Shown here: positions 1 through 9,296 of the stretch, in pieces
How the letters are laid out: every line of letters begins with the position of its first letter
Position numbering within the stretch: the stretch's first letter is position 1
From: Bacillus mycoides
GTDB lineage: Bacteria; Bacillota; Bacilli; Bacillales; Bacillaceae_G
Reading direction: 5' to 3'
Length of the DNA stretch: 64,000 bases
Assembly (NCBI RefSeq): GCF_001757995.1
Contig: NZ_LXLV01000058.1
Span: 1 to 64,000, forward strand
Position numbers and translations under genes: made by a program
Notes under the pieces: model-generated
What the model was told of the DNA's origin: nothing
The model's input: only the letters and a program-made list of their open reading frames with translations
The model's database searches: none

Positions 1-127
1 AAGCCATCTATCATTATAACTACAAACGATTCCAAAAACGACTCAATCATCGAGCTCCGATCGAATATCGAATTTCGATGGCTGCATAGTCTTTTTTACA
101 GTTGTCTACTTGACGGGGATAAGTCCA
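1..127 (+). mobile_element. Right end of an IS3-family (IS150-like) insertion sequence
   Basis: A plus-strand frame from base 3 to the TAG at 87-89 encodes the last 28 residues of a transposase, containing YHYNYKRFQKRLNHRAPIEY, which is the typical C-terminus of IS3-family OrfB integrases. It is followed by a terminal sequence ending in GACGGGGATAAGTCCA at 127, which fits the right inverted repeat of IS150-type elements (their ends read TGGACTTA inward). The rest of the element lies outside the window. It sits 14 bases past the stop codon of the neighbouring minus-strand oxidoreductase gene, so it does not break that gene but probably replaced its terminator region. The exact IS name cannot be given from this fragment. 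Confidence 0.85.
3..89 (+). CDS. IS3-family transposase OrfB, C-terminal 28 residues (5' end outside window)
   Basis: Partial coding sequence cut by the window edge. The frame ends SMAA then TAG. The residues are basic and rich in Tyr/Arg as in the C-terminal tail of the rve (DDE) integrase of IS3-family elements. The catalytic DDE residues are upstream of the window and cannot be checked, so I cannot say whether the element is active. Confidence 0.75.
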   Translation, partial: AIYHYNYKRFQKRLNHRAPIEYRISMAA

Positions 128-141
128 GAATCGTGTCTTTT

Positions 142-1173
142 TTATTTTACCGAAATGACTCTACCAGTTTCACTACTTTCAATAGCTAATTGAATAAGTC
201 TAATAACTTCCAAGCCTTCTTGTGCTGTTACAGGTGGTTTCTCACCATTTACAATACTATCTCTTACACCTTTATAATACATTTCATAACAGCCGACTTC
301 TGTTGGAATACGTACTAACTCTTCTTCTGTTTCTAAAGTAGCAAAATTCTCTTCAAAGTCTACTCCATAACCATTATCCCCTGGCTTCATTCCAGTCTTT
401 AATTGTTCTTCCTGTGAATCCATACCATACTTCACGATAGAACCTTTATCTCCATGCAGTGTAAAATGTGGTCCAGCTTGTTTCACATAACTGCTACTAT
501 GTAAAATGACACGCTTTACTCCGTAGTGAAGTACAACATGGAAATAATCATCAATTTCTGCACCTGGTCGTTGCTTTATTACATCTGCATTTATCGCATC
601 TGGTTTTCCGAATAATGATAACGCTTGATCCATTAAATGCGATCCTAAATCATATAATATACCTGACCCTGGTAAATTCTTTTCTCTCCAGCGATCACGT
701 ACATGCGGGCGGAAACGATCGAAATGCGCTTCATATGCGTATACATTCCCTACTCTGTTTTCTTGTAATAATTTCTTTATCGTTAAGAAATCATTATCAA
801 AACGACGGTTGTGATACACACTTAAAACGACATTATGTTGCTTCGCTAATGAAATAAGTTCTTCTCCCTCTTCAATTGAAACAACGAATGGTTTTTCCAC
901 AACAACATGCTTACCGTGTACAATCGCTTCTTTTACATATGGAAAATGAGTTGTATTCGGTGAAGTAATGACCACTAAGTCAATATCAGCTCGATTTACT
1001 AATTCATCAATTGTACCAACAACTTCAGCATTTGGTAATACTTGTTTCACTACTTCTTCTTTTGATGATAAAATAGCACGAATATCGTATTCTTCTATCG
1101 TTTGTAATAACGGGATGTGAAATGTTGTACTAGAAAATCCAAATCCTACAATCCCTACACCTATTTTTTTCAT
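142..1173 (-). CDS. iolW: Gfo/Idh/MocA-family NAD(P)-dependent oxidoreductase, scyllo-inositol dehydrogenase (IolW)-like
   Basis: 343 aa, the usual length for the family. The N-terminal Rossmann fold carries GVGIVGFGFSSTTFH (glycine-rich nucleotide loop, residues about 5-19). The EKP motif follows at about residue 93 (HVVVEKPF), then YHNRRFDNDF, and DLGSHLMDQ, whose histidine is in the catalytic region. The sequence closely resembles B. subtilis IolW (YvaA), which reduces scyllo-inosose to scyllo-inositol with NADPH. The inositol specificity is inferred from this resemblance and no other iol gene is nearby. The start ATG at 1173 follows GGAGGGG. A bcr1 repeat is inserted just upstream of this ribosome binding site, so it forms part of the 5' leader or separates the gene from its promoter. 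The IS end lies just after the stop codon. Confidence 0.85.
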   Translation of the reverse strand: MKKIGVGIVGFGFSSTTFHIPLLQTIEEYDIRAILSSKEEVVKQVLPNAEVVGTIDELVNRADIDLVVITSPNTTHFPYVKEAIVHGKHVVVEKPFVVSIEEGEELISLAKQHNVVLSVYHNRRFDNDFLTIKKLLQENRVGNVYAYEAHFDRFRPHVRDRWREKNLPGSGILYDLGSHLMDQALSLFGKPDAINADVIKQRPGAEIDDYFHVVLHYGVKRVILHSSSYVKQAGPHFTLHGDKGSIVKYGMDSQEEQLKTGMKPGDNGYGVDFEENFATLETEEELVRIPTEVGCYEMYYKGVRDSIVNGEKPPVTAQEGLEVIRLIQLAIESSETGRVISVK

Positions 1174-1185
1174 GTTGCCCCTCCA

Positions 1186-1343
1186 TTTATCCCGCTATTT
1201 GCGGGCAGTAAGACCCCTACCTCAAAATTCAGTGAAAGCAAAGAAGTTAGGTGAGTGATCAACTGCTCGTAAAAGCCCGATTGGTTCAACTAATAATCAG
1301 TGGGGGATGAAGAAAACCCCCACTGATTAAAGTTTCACTTTAT
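1186..1343. repeat. bcr1 interspersed repeat with TTTAT target-site duplication
   Basis: A 148-bp non-coding block (1191-1338) starts CCCGCTATTTGCGGG (a small hairpin) and ends with an inverted repeat around AATCAGTGGGGG / CCCCCACTGATT. It is flanked on both sides by TTTAT (1186-1190 and 1339-1343). This matches what is known of bcr1, a roughly 155-bp structured element of the B. cereus group with mobile-element traits and TTTAT duplications. It lies between the parC terminator and the ribosome binding site of the oxidoreductase gene. The identification rests on memory of the family sequence plus the visible duplication. Confidence 0.85.
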
Positions 1344-1405
1344 GATAACGATTTCATTTCATTATTATAACAAGATTATTTTTATATACATAATGATTTG
1401 CTTAG

Positions 1406-1440
1406 AAAAAAGCATCTTGCCATTATTCATAGCAAGATGC
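1406..1440 (-). terminator. Rho-independent terminator of parE-parC
   Basis: Perfect stem GCATCTTGC / GCAAGATGC with a run of T on the minus strand, located 9 bases after the parC stop codon. Confidence 0.9.
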
Positions 1441-1448
1441 TGCCTTTA

Positions 1449-3869
1449 TTATGGTCGTTTCTTCGTCCACGTTTCAATTACTTCACCAGTATCATTAACA
1501 TCTAGTACTAAACTACCATTACTATACCGGTCTTTATTTCGAAACGCTTTCGGATCAATTTCTTCTACAATGTGTTTCTCTGTCTTCATGTAAACTAATT
1601 CATCATCTCTAACAATTTCAATACCGACAATGCGGTACGGATTACGTTTTAACTCTTTAAAAATAACAAGGCCTCGCTTCGCCCTCGTTGATTTCTCAAT
1701 TTCTGATGCCTTTATACGTTTCACAGCACCTCGTTGCGTAACGAGAATCAGTTGATCTTTTTCACCATTTAATGGTTTACCAGAAGCAACATAGTCATCC
1801 TCTTTTAAATTAATTGCTTTCACACCAGCTGCTCTTACACCAACTGGACTTACTTCTTCTTCATTGAATACAAGTGCATATGCACCATGTGTTGCAAGAA
1901 CAATATCACTTGTTCCATCTGTCGCAAATATATCAACAACTTCATCATCTTTTTTCAAGTTTACAGCAACGAACGCCCGTGAATAACGCTGCACTTTATA
2001 TTGGTTTAATTCTGTTTTCTTAATCATACCGTTTCTTGTAACAAATACGATAAATCGTTTTTCCTCTTCAAAATTCGGTACGACTGTTGCCCAAATTAAC
2101 GCTTCATCTCGCTCGAGTGAAACAAGATTCGCAACGTGTTGACCTAAATCTTTCCAACGAATTTCTGGCATTTCATATACAGGAAGATAAATATAATTCC
2201 CTTTGTTCGTAAATAAAAGAACGGTTTCTGTCGTGTTTGTATCGAAACGCTCAAGTAAGATGTCACCCTCTTTCATACCGAAGTCTTTCCCGTTCGATGC
2301 ATTATGCGAACGCCAACCAGTTCGTTTCACATATCCTTCTTTCGTTACAGTAACGATGACATCTTCTTGCGGAATCATAACTTCCACATCAATTTTAATT
2401 TCTTCAATTTCCTCTTCAATTATCGCACGGCGATCATCACTATATGTTTTCTTTACTCTCTTCAAATCTGTTTTAATAACTTGAAGAAGTCTTTTTTCAC
2501 TTTGTAGAATCGCCTGTAACTCTATAATTTTCTTATTAAGTTCCGCTGCTTCTTGCTCTAGCGCTGTAATATCTGTATTCGTTAAACGATATAATTGCAG
2601 TGAAACAATTGCCTCTGACTGCGCCTCTGTAAATCCAAATTTCGCACTTAAATTATCTTTCGCATTACGCTTATCTTTAGACCCACGGATCGTTTCAATC
2701 ACTTCATCTAAAATTGATAATGCTTTCTTTAAACCTTCTACAATATGTTGACGGTTTTCTGCTTTTCGTAATTCATATTGTGAACGTCTCGTAACAACTT
2801 CTTTTTGATGTCCAATATATGCATCCAAAATTTTAGGTAATGTCATAAGTGTTGGACGACGATGATTTATCGCTACCATATTAAAATTATATGGAATTTG
2901 CAAATCTGTATTCTTATATAAATAATTTAAAATACCTTCCGCATTTACTTCTTTTTTTAATTCTACAACGATGCGAAGACCTGTACGGTCCGTCTCATCA
3001 CGCACTTCAGCAATTCCATCTAGCTTTTTATCTAGACGTAATTCATCCATCTTTTTAACAAGGTTCGCTTTATTTACTTCGTACGGAATTTCTGTAATAA
3101 CGATTTGTTGCTTTCCACCACGAACCGTTTCAACTTCTGCTTTTCCGCGAATAATAATTTTACCTTTCCCTGTTTCGTACGCTTTTTTAATACCATCAAT
3201 CCCTTGAATAATACCGCCTGTTGGGAAATCTGGCCCTTTAATAACTGTTAATAAATCATCAACAGTACTATTCGGATTATCAATTCGCATCATCGTCGCA
3301 TCAATTACTTCTCCAAGGTGATGCGGAGGAATTTCTGTTGCATAACCAGCTGAAATCCCTGTCGATCCGTTCACTAATAAGTTTGGGAACATTGCCGGTA
3401 ATACAACTGGTTCTTCACTCGTATCATCGAAGTTTGACACAAATTCTACTGTTTCTTTATCAAGATCACGTAATAACTCAGATGCAATTGGTGATAAACG
3501 TGCTTCTGTATAACGCATTGCCGCTGCTGGATCCCCATCAACGCTACCGTTATTTCCATGCATTTCAACTAAAACATTACGTACTTTCCAAGTTTGACTT
3601 AAACGTACCATCGCCTCATATACAGAGGAATCACCATGTGGATGATAATTACCGATAACATTACCTACTGTTTTAGCTGATTTACGAAACGCTTTATCAT
3701 GTACGTTTCCTTCTACATACATAGAATATAAAATACGTCTTTGTACCGGTTTTAAACCGTCACGCGCATCTGGAAGCGCGCGGTCTTGAATAATATATTT
3801 ACTATAACGTGCAAAGCGGTCACCTAACACGTCTTCAAGCGGGAGGTCATGAAACTTCTCTGCCTGCAT
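1449..3869 (-). CDS. parC: DNA topoisomerase IV subunit A
   Basis: 806 aa. ParC is the breakage-reunion subunit of topoisomerase IV, which unlinks replicated chromosomes in an A2B2 complex with ParE. The catalytic tyrosine is Tyr120 in [11 protein letters not shown]. The quinolone-resistance region reads [10 protein letters not shown] with Ser81 and Glu85, the usual susceptible residues. The C-terminal half (about residues 500-806) has the repeated beta-propeller blades of the GyrA/ParC family (for example [25 protein letters not shown]). The ATG lies one base after the parE stop, with its GGAGGTGG ribosome binding site inside the end of parE, so the two are translationally coupled. A strong terminator follows. 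parC rather than gyrA is supported by pairing with parE and by the lack of a gyrase neighbourhood. Confidence 0.97.
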   Translation of the reverse strand: MQAEKFHDLPLEDVLGDRFARYSKYIIQDRALPDARDGLKPVQRRILYSMYVEGNVHDKAFRKSAKTVGNVIGNYHPHGDSSVYEAMVRLSQTWKVRNVLVEMHGNNGSVDGDPAAAMRYTEARLSPIASELLRDLDKETVEFVSNFDDTSEEPVVLPAMFPNLLVNGSTGISAGYATEIPPHHLGEVIDATMMRIDNPNSTVDDLLTVIKGPDFPTGGIIQGIDGIKKAYETGKGKIIIRGKAEVETVRGGKQQIVITEIPYEVNKANLVKKMDELRLDKKLDGIAEVRDETDRTGLRIVVELKKEVNAEGILNYLYKNTDLQIPYNFNMVAINHRRPTLMTLPKILDAYIGHQKEVVTRRSQYELRKAENRQHIVEGLKKALSILDEVIETIRGSKDKRNAKDNLSAKFGFTEAQSEAIVSLQLYRLTNTDITALEQEAAELNKKIIELQAILQSEKRLLQVIKTDLKRVKKTYSDDRRAIIEEEIEEIKIDVEVMIPQEDVIVTVTKEGYVKRTGWRSHNASNGKDFGMKEGDILLERFDTNTTETVLLFTNKGNYIYLPVYEMPEIRWKDLGQHVANLVSLERDEALIWATVVPNFEEEKRFIVFVTRNGMIKKTELNQYKVQRYSRAFVAVNLKKDDEVVDIFATDGTSDIVLATHGAYALVFNEEEVSPVGVRAAGVKAINLKEDDYVASGKPLNGEKDQLILVTQRGAVKRIKASEIEKSTRAKRGLVIFKELKRNPYRIVGIEIVRDDELVYMKTEKHIVEEIDPKAFRNKDRYSNGSLVLDVNDTGEVIETWTKKRP

Positions 3870-3870
3870 G

Positions 3871-5835
3871 TTATTCCACCTCCGTCTCCATAATCATTTC
3901 ATTTTCTAAAATATTTCCTTCTTCTTGCATGCCAAATTGTACATTACGCTCAATCCATTTACGACGAGGTTCTACTTTATCCCCCATCAATGTCGTAACT
4001 CGGCGCTCAGCTCTTGATGCATCGTCAATTTTCACACGAATTAACGTACGTGTTTCAGGGTTCATCGTTGTTTCCCATAATTGATCGGCATTCATTTCGC
4101 CAAGTCCTTTATAGCGCTGCAACATATAGCCTTTACCGACCTTTTTCGTTACACCATCTAATTCTTCATCAGACCATGCATATTCAATTACCTCACTTTT
4201 CCCTTTTCCTCTACTTACTTTATATAAAGGTGGAAGTGCGATAAATACTTTACCAGCTTCAATAAGTGGTTTCATATAACGGTAGAAGAACGTCAGTAGT
4301 AACACTTGAATATGTGCTCCATCCGTATCTGCATCAGTCATAATAACAACTTTATCGTAGTTAATGTCTTCAACAGCGAACTCATTCCCTACACCGCCGC
4401 CAATTGCGTATATAATCGTATTAATCTCTTCATTTTTAAAGATATCAGCAAGCTTTGCTTTTTCTGTATTGATTACTTTACCACGTAATGGTAATACCGC
4501 TTGGAAACGTCGGTCTCGACCTTGTTTCGCAGAACCACCTGCAGAGTCACCCTCTACTAAGTACAGTTCATTTTTCTGTGGGTTACGTGATTGTGCAGGT
4601 GTTAACTTACCACTCAATGTACCTTCTGATTTCTTTTTCTTTTTACCAGTACGTGCTTCCTCTCTCGCTTTACGAGCAGCCTCACGCGCCTGCGCTGCTT
4701 TAACTGCCTTTCTCACAAGAAGTGTAGCAACATCCGGATTTTCTTCTAAAAAGTAAGCTAAATGCTCAGATACAATTGCATCAATTGAAGAGCGAGCTTC
4801 ACTTGTACCTAGCTTTCCTTTCGTTTGTCCCTCAAACTGAAGTACTTCTTCTGGTACACGTACAGAAACGATAGCCGCTACACCTTCACGAATATCTGTA
4901 CCTTCTAAGTTTTTATCTTTTTCTTTTAATAGTGAAACTTTACGAGCATACTCATTAAACACACGCGTCATTGCTGTTTTAAATCCAGCTTCGTGTGTTC
5001 CACCGTCTTTTGTACGTACATTATTTACAAACGAAAGAATGTTTTCTGAATACCCATCGTTAAACTGGAATGCTAACTCTGCTTCAATTCCGTTTTGTTC
5101 ACCAGAGAAATATACAACTGGATGGATCGAATCTTTCTCTTCGTTTAAGTATGAAACAAAAGCTTCAATTCCTGTTTCATAATGAAATACATCTTCTAAA
5201 TCATTACGCTCATCTTTTATCGAGATTTTCATTCCTTTTAATAAGAATGCAGATTCACGTAATCTTTCACATAATGTTTCATAATTATAATTTGTTGTAC
5301 TGAAAATAGTTGTATCTGGTTTGAAGTGCATTGTTGTACCAGATTCTTTCGTTTTCCCGATTTTCTCTAACGTTGTTGCAGGAGTACCACCATTTTCAAA
5401 GCGTTGTTCATAAATGCTACCATCACGCTTAATCGTTACTACTAGCCATTCTGACAAGGCGTTTACAACTGATGCCCCAACACCGTGTAAACCACCACTC
5501 GTTTTATAGCCTCCTTGGCCAAACTTACCACCAGCATGAAGTACAGTTAAAATAACTTCAGGTGTCGGTTTTCCAAGCTTATGCATTCCCGTAGGCATTC
5601 CTCGCCCTTTATCAATAACGCTAATACTATTATCTTTATGTATTATGACAGAAATTTCGTCGCCAAATCCCGCTAATGCTTCATCAACGGAGTTATCTAC
5701 TATTTCATATACTAAATGATGCAATCCACGGCTATCCGTACTCCCGATATACATACCCGGGCGTTTTCGAACGGCTTCAAGTCCTTCTAGCACTTGAATT
5801 GCATCTTCATTATATTGGAACTGATGCTTCGCCAA
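3871..5835 (-). CDS. parE: DNA topoisomerase IV subunit B
   Basis: 654 aa from a TTG start at 5835, preceded by AAAGGGG at good spacing. The open frame extends 8 codons further upstream, but those codons overlap the ribosome binding site. The GHKL ATPase domain shows [14 protein letters not shown] and GRGMPTG, then [14 protein letters not shown]. The Toprim domain shows [16 protein letters not shown] and DADTDGAH (metal-binding acidic residues), and the C-terminus has [19 protein letters not shown]. It provides ATP hydrolysis for strand passage with ParC. The gene is first in the parE-parC operon. A LexA-like box overlaps the region between the TATAAT-like -10 (5878-5883) and the start, which fits the reported SOS regulation of parEC in B. 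subtilis. Confidence 0.96.
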   Translation of the reverse strand: MAKHQFQYNEDAIQVLEGLEAVRKRPGMYIGSTDSRGLHHLVYEIVDNSVDEALAGFGDEISVIIHKDNSISVIDKGRGMPTGMHKLGKPTPEVILTVLHAGGKFGQGGYKTSGGLHGVGASVVNALSEWLVVTIKRDGSIYEQRFENGGTPATTLEKIGKTKESGTTMHFKPDTTIFSTTNYNYETLCERLRESAFLLKGMKISIKDERNDLEDVFHYETGIEAFVSYLNEEKDSIHPVVYFSGEQNGIEAELAFQFNDGYSENILSFVNNVRTKDGGTHEAGFKTAMTRVFNEYARKVSLLKEKDKNLEGTDIREGVAAIVSVRVPEEVLQFEGQTKGKLGTSEARSSIDAIVSEHLAYFLEENPDVATLLVRKAVKAAQAREAARKAREEARTGKKKKKSEGTLSGKLTPAQSRNPQKNELYLVEGDSAGGSAKQGRDRRFQAVLPLRGKVINTEKAKLADIFKNEEINTIIYAIGGGVGNEFAVEDINYDKVVIMTDADTDGAHIQVLLLTFFYRYMKPLIEAGKVFIALPPLYKVSRGKGKSEVIEYAWSDEELDGVTKKVGKGYMLQRYKGLGEMNADQLWETTMNPETRTLIRVKIDDASRAERRVTTLMGDKVEPRRKWIERNVQFGMQEEGNILENEMIMETEVE

Positions 5836-5862
5836 ACTCCTTGCCCCTTTCCTAATCAAATC

Positions 5863-5876
5863 AGAACATATGTTTC
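5863..5876 (-). promoter_or_regulatory. LexA (SOS)-like box upstream of parE
   Basis: AGAACATATGTTTC matches the Bacillus LexA core GAAC-N4-GTTC at 7 of 8 positions. It lies just downstream of a TATAAT (read on the minus strand, 5878-5883) and 28 bases upstream of the parE start. Direct LexA control of parEC is known in B. subtilis as I recall; here it is inferred. Confidence 0.55.
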
Positions 5877-5943
5877 TATTATAGAATAACGCCTCGACTA
5901 TAGTTTTGGCAAGTTATCTTATCTCTTTTATATACCATTTTCA

Positions 5944-5976
5944 ATAGAAAAATCCTTGTTTTTTTCACAAGGATTC
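5944..5976 (-). terminator. Terminator upstream of parE, 3' of the small membrane peptide gene
   Basis: Stem AATCCTTG / CAAGGATT followed by TTTTTCT on the minus strand, 64 bases after the stop codon of the 31-residue ORF. Confidence 0.75.
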
Positions 5977-6039
5977 CTCTAGGCTACTATTTCAGAAAAA
6001 TAATCGTTTGTCAACGAGAAATGGATATGTATTCCAACA

Positions 6040-6135
6040 TTATACATTCCAAACCTTTATCATGATCCAAATGATCAATATCCAAAACGGGATAACAAGT
6101 AACAATCCCCAAAAACAGCCTTTAAAAAATCTCAT
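6040..6135 (-). CDS. Small single-span membrane peptide (31 aa), function unknown
   Basis: ATG at 6135 is preceded by GAGGTG at 7-base spacing. The predicted peptide begins MRFFKGCFWGLLLVIPF and ends with a basic, aromatic tail (MIKVWNV). Nearly all of residues 6-26 form one hydrophobic segment, so it should be a small membrane protein. It has its own terminator at 5944-5976. I do not recognise a family. The good ribosome binding site and the lack of any competing frame support it as real, but it could be a chance ORF. Confidence 0.55.
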   Translation of the reverse strand: MRFFKGCFWGLLLVIPFWILIIWIMIKVWNV

Positions 6136-6212
6136 GATGAACACCTCGTTCACCGGCCCTACTTATATAAAAAGCGCGGGCTGAATTAATCTTTCTATCT
6201 TTAAAGTCTATA

Positions 6213-6626
6213 CTATTTTGTCATCGCATGCTCTACTTTAATACAACGATCCATTATCACAGTATAGCCTTTTTCTTGTAAAAGTTTATATGTATCTTCA
6301 TCTTGTACTCCTAATTGTGCCCAGAAAATATCTGCATCAATCTCTACAAACTCTTTCGCAACATCCTTTAAAAATTCTGAGCGACGAAATACATTTACAA
6401 TATCAACATGTTCTTTAATATCCGTCAGTGAAGAAACCGCCTTTTCTCCGAGTACTTCATCTACTGTTGGATTTACTGGTATAATACGGTACCCAGCATC
6501 TTGCATTGCTTTTGAAACCATATATGATGTGCGTTCTGGCTTATCTGATAATCCAACAACTGCAATCGTTTTACTTTTCTTCAACACTTCACCAATTTCC
6601 GTACGAGTTGGGTTTTCAATTGTCAT
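6213..6626 (-). CDS. yneT: CoA-binding-domain protein, YneT homologue
   Basis: 137 aa. A single Rossmann-like CoA-binding domain (family of YneT / YccU) with the glycine loop IAVVGLSDKPERTSY near residues 21-36, then PVNPTVDEVLGEKA and the central segment VDIVNVFRRSE. The C-terminal part has FWAQLGVQ and MDRCIKVEH, typical of the family. These proteins resemble the nucleotide-binding domain of succinyl-CoA synthetase, but their physiological role is not established. In B. subtilis yneT lies directly between plsY and parE. Here it keeps its place before parE, but htrA, a response regulator and nrdDG separate it from plsY. Confidence 0.85.
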   Translation of the reverse strand: MTIENPTRTEIGEVLKKSKTIAVVGLSDKPERTSYMVSKAMQDAGYRIIPVNPTVDEVLGEKAVSSLTDIKEHVDIVNVFRRSEFLKDVAKEFVEIDADIFWAQLGVQDEDTYKLLQEKGYTVIMDRCIKVEHAMTK

Positions 6627-6660
6627 AATTTATCCCTCCTATTCCTTTAGTATATCCGAT

Positions 6661-6699
6661 AAAGAAAGTCTCTTTCAACATGAAAGAGACTTTCTTTTA
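6661..6699 (-). terminator. Terminator of htrA
   Basis: A 16-bp perfect stem AAAGAAAGTCTCTTTC / GAAAGAGACTTTCTTT with a 5-base loop, 7 bases after the htrA stop codon. Confidence 0.9.
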
Positions 6700-6705
6700 T
6701 TCCGA

Positions 6706-7944
6706 TTATTGATTCTTTGTAGCTGAATTATCTGCTAATGTAGCTGTTTTCGTCATTTTTTGACCGTTGCGGTAGAATGTAACTTCTACGTTCTCGCCTA
6801 CTTTTTTCTTTTCATATAAGTATTTACGGAATTGAAGTGAATTTTCTACTTTTTGATCATCTAATGCTACTACAAGATCATATTGCTCTAAGCCAGCTTT
6901 TTCTGCCGGTGACACAGGATAAATTTTACCTAATACAACGCCATTTGTTACTTCTTTTGGTACTTTTAATTGGTTTAATGCATAAGCTTGCACATCTTCT
7001 AATGAAACTACACCTACACCAAGAGCTGGGCGTTTCACTACTCCGTCTTTTTCAAGCGATTCAATAACTGGTTTTGCAACATTAACTGGAATTGCAAAAC
7101 CTATCCCCTCAACTTCTTGCTGTGCAATTTTACTTGAGTTAATTCCAATTAATTCACCGTTTTGGTTAAATAATGCGCCACCACTATTACCAGGGTTAAT
7201 CGCTGCATCAGTTTGAATAACTTGTGCTTGCCAGTCTGGACGTTTGTCCCCATCAATATCTACCGGAATTTCACGTTCTTTACTACTAATAATACCTTCC
7301 GTTACACTGCCGTCAAATCCAAGTGGGTTACCGATTGCAATTGCTTTTTCACCAGCACGAAGTTTACTCGAATCACCTAAAGTTGCAACTTTATTAACAG
7401 CAGATCCATCAATCTCTACAACTGCTAAGTCTAACCAAGGATCCTTACCAACTAATTTTGCATCAACTTGCTTTCCATCGCTCAGTTTAACAGCAAGTTT
7501 ATTTGCACCGTCTACTACGTGGTTATTTGTTACAATATATGCTTTATTTCCTGACTTTTTATAAATAACACCTGATCCTGTACCAGCTGTCTGCTCTTGT
7601 TCTGCCGGTTGCATCGCAAACGGATCAATAGTCTTCTGCATATTAATTACACCAACTACAACATCCTTTGCGCCTTCAATCATGCCTGGCAAATCAGTTT
7701 CGCCCTTCACTTTATTAACAACAGGAGCTACAGTACCTTCTACTTGTTGATTAGAATTGAATGACGAAACTGCCGCATTATTTTGCATCCATGGCATGTA
7801 AGGTGCTGCAAAACTAATCGAAACCGCCCCGACTACAGCTCCAACTAAACCTGTGAAAAAATATCCTTTTTTACTACCTGTTTTTTTTATTTCTCTCGTT
7901 TCACTATGCTCTTCATTTAAATTCGGTCCGTCGTAATATCCCAT
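6706..7944 (-). CDS. htrA: HtrA/DegP-family membrane-anchored serine protease
   Basis: 412 aa. A cytoplasmic N-terminus of about 26 residues is followed by one membrane span (about 27-50, GYFFTGLVGAVVGAVSI) and an extracytoplasmic trypsin-like domain. The catalytic triad is His142 (TNNHVV), Asp172 (WLDLAVV) and Ser254 (NPGNSGGAL). A C-terminal PDZ domain covers about 300-400 (PALGVGV, GLEQYDLVVALDDQ). It degrades or refolds misfolded secreted proteins at the membrane surface. It is monocistronic, with terminators on both sides. Bacillus species have several HtrA paralogues (HtrA, HtrB, YyxA), and which one this is cannot be settled from sequence alone. An orphan response regulator gene lies upstream, but a terminator separates them. 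Confidence 0.92.
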   Translation of the reverse strand: MGYYDGPNLNEEHSETREIKKTGSKKGYFFTGLVGAVVGAVSISFAAPYMPWMQNNAAVSSFNSNQQVEGTVAPVVNKVKGETDLPGMIEGAKDVVVGVINMQKTIDPFAMQPAEQEQTAGTGSGVIYKKSGNKAYIVTNNHVVDGANKLAVKLSDGKQVDAKLVGKDPWLDLAVVEIDGSAVNKVATLGDSSKLRAGEKAIAIGNPLGFDGSVTEGIISSKEREIPVDIDGDKRPDWQAQVIQTDAAINPGNSGGALFNQNGELIGINSSKIAQQEVEGIGFAIPVNVAKPVIESLEKDGVVKRPALGVGVVSLEDVQAYALNQLKVPKEVTNGVVLGKIYPVSPAEKAGLEQYDLVVALDDQKVENSLQFRKYLYEKKKVGENVEVTFYRNGQKMTKTATLADNSATKNQ

Positions 7945-8031
7945 GTTTTATTTCCCCTCTCTGGTGAATTCGTACTTTCAGTATAGTCACATTTTGTGTC
8001 CTTCTTGTGAACTCATCGTGAAATCCAATTA

Positions 8032-8076
8032 AAAAAATACTCCTATCTATCATTGTAGACAAGATAAGTATTTTTT
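8032..8076 (-). terminator. Terminator of the nrdD-nrdG-response regulator operon
   Basis: Stem AAAAAATACTccTATCT / AGATAAGTATTTTTT (one small bulge) with T-rich sides, located between the response regulator stop codon and the htrA promoter region. Confidence 0.75.
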
Positions 8077-8147
8077 GTACATTCCACCTACAAAGGAGAG
8101 TGTAAATTTGCTATATCCCAAAGCCGAGATGCATAGTAACTTAAAAG

Positions 8148-8825
8148 TTATTCTTCAAACTTGTAACCTACTCGAATGACAGTACCGATATGCTTCGCCT
8201 TATCTCCTAGCTTATTTCGCAGTTTTTTAATATGTGTATCAACCGTTCGGTCATCACCGTAGTAATCATATCCCCATAACTGATCTAATAAATGTTGGCG
8301 TGACAACACAATTCCTTTGTTCTCCATTAAATAAACGAGAAGCTCAAACTCCTTATGTGTCAATATAATTTCTTCTCCATCTACTAAAACTGTTCTAGAT
8401 AGCCGATTCACTTCTATTCCAGCTAATGACATAGTATTTTCTTCTGATACTCCTATCGCTCCATCTGCACGTTTCAATAACGTCTTTGCACGAGCTACTA
8501 ACACTTTCGGACTAAAAGGTTTTGTTACATACTCATCTGCACCTAGTTCAAAGCCTAGTAATGTATCATCCTCATCAGAACGTGCTGTCAGCATAATAAT
8601 TGGTACCGCTGACTCTTTTCTAATTCGTCTACAAACAGACCAACCATCTATTTCTGGTAACATAATATCTAACATAATTAAATCAATTGTATGTTCAGCA
8701 AATAATTCTAGCGCTTTTTTTCCATCTTCCGCTTCGATTACTTCAAAGCCTTCATTACGAAAATAATCACTAACAATTTCACGTAATCTTCTTTCATCTT
8801 CAACAAGTAATACTGTTTTATTCAT
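8148..8825 (-). CDS. OmpR/PhoB-family response regulator, no adjacent kinase
   Basis: 225 aa. Receiver domain at residues 1-118 with the acidic pocket E9-D10, phosphoacceptor Asp53 (IMLDIMLPEIDG), Thr/Ala in MLTARSDE and Lys in VTKPF. The C-terminal winged-helix DNA-binding domain (about 128-224) shows LTHKEFELLVYLMENKG, RTVDTHIKKLRNKL and VIRVGYKFEE. It starts only 18 bases after the nrdG stop codon, so it is probably in the nrdD-nrdG transcript. No histidine kinase gene is next to it, so the partner must be elsewhere. The target genes are unknown; linkage to the anaerobic reductase suggests, but does not show, a role linked to oxygen or redox state. Confidence 0.9.
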   Translation of the reverse strand: MNKTVLLVEDERRLREIVSDYFRNEGFEVIEAEDGKKALELFAEHTIDLIMLDIMLPEIDGWSVCRRIRKESAVPIIMLTARSDEDDTLLGFELGADEYVTKPFSPKVLVARAKTLLKRADGAIGVSEENTMSLAGIEVNRLSRTVLVDGEEIILTHKEFELLVYLMENKGIVLSRQHLLDQLWGYDYYGDDRTVDTHIKKLRNKLGDKAKHIGTVIRVGYKFEE

Positions 8826-8843
8826 ATAACCTATCCCGCCTTT

Positions 8844-9296
8844 TTACTCTTTCAATCGAATAATACGTTGATTGGAGCTTCCGCGAAATGGAAGTGTTAA
8901 ATCTTTTTTATCAAGTTCAAATCTTCCATCGACCAAAACATCCCCATAATGTAACAATTCTATCATATCATTATTTTGAGCACTCTGTATCTCTTCTAAC
9001 GTGTAACCTGTATAAATCCATAGATTTTTTTCCAAATCCTTCACTGCTTTTGCTACTTTTTTCACTTCAGCAGCTTGAAAAAATGGATCTCCACCTGAAA
9101 ATGTTACATCGGTTAATGAATTTTTTTCAATCTCTTTCACAATTTCTTCTACAGTCATTTCAGTTCCATTGCAAATATTCCATGATTTCGGATTATGGCA
9201 ACCGAAACAACGATGCGGACAGCCCGCAAAAAACACGACTGTCCGCAACCCTTCTCCATCTACTACACTATCATGAATGATATTCATAACTTTCAT
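8844..9296 (-). CDS. nrdG: Anaerobic ribonucleoside-triphosphate reductase activating protein
   Basis: 150 aa. A radical-SAM activase that installs the glycyl radical on NrdD using a 4Fe-4S cluster and S-adenosylmethionine. The cluster motif C-x3-C-x2-C is visible near residues 26-33 (AGCPHRCFGCHNPKSW), followed by the SAM-binding TFSGGDPFFQ. Length is normal for the family. Its ATG overlaps the nrdD TGA in ATGA (9293-9296), so it is translationally coupled to the subunit it activates. Confidence 0.95.
   Translation of the reverse strand: MKVMNIIHDSVVDGEGLRTVVFFAGCPHRCFGCHNPKSWNICNGTEMTVEEIVKEIEKNSLTDVTFSGGDPFFQAAEVKKVAKAVKDLEKNLWIYTGYTLEEIQSAQNNDMIELLHYGDVLVDGRFELDKKDLTLPFRGSSNQRIIRLKE

Noticed and set aside
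4364-4756. 130-codon open frame on the plus strand inside parE
   Set aside because: Mirror frame of a real gene; no ribosome binding site and no recognisable protein features.
8115-8186. Plus-strand 23-codon ORF from a TTG after AAAGGAGAG
   Set aside because: It overlaps the 3' end of the response regulator on the other strand and its sequence has no protein character.
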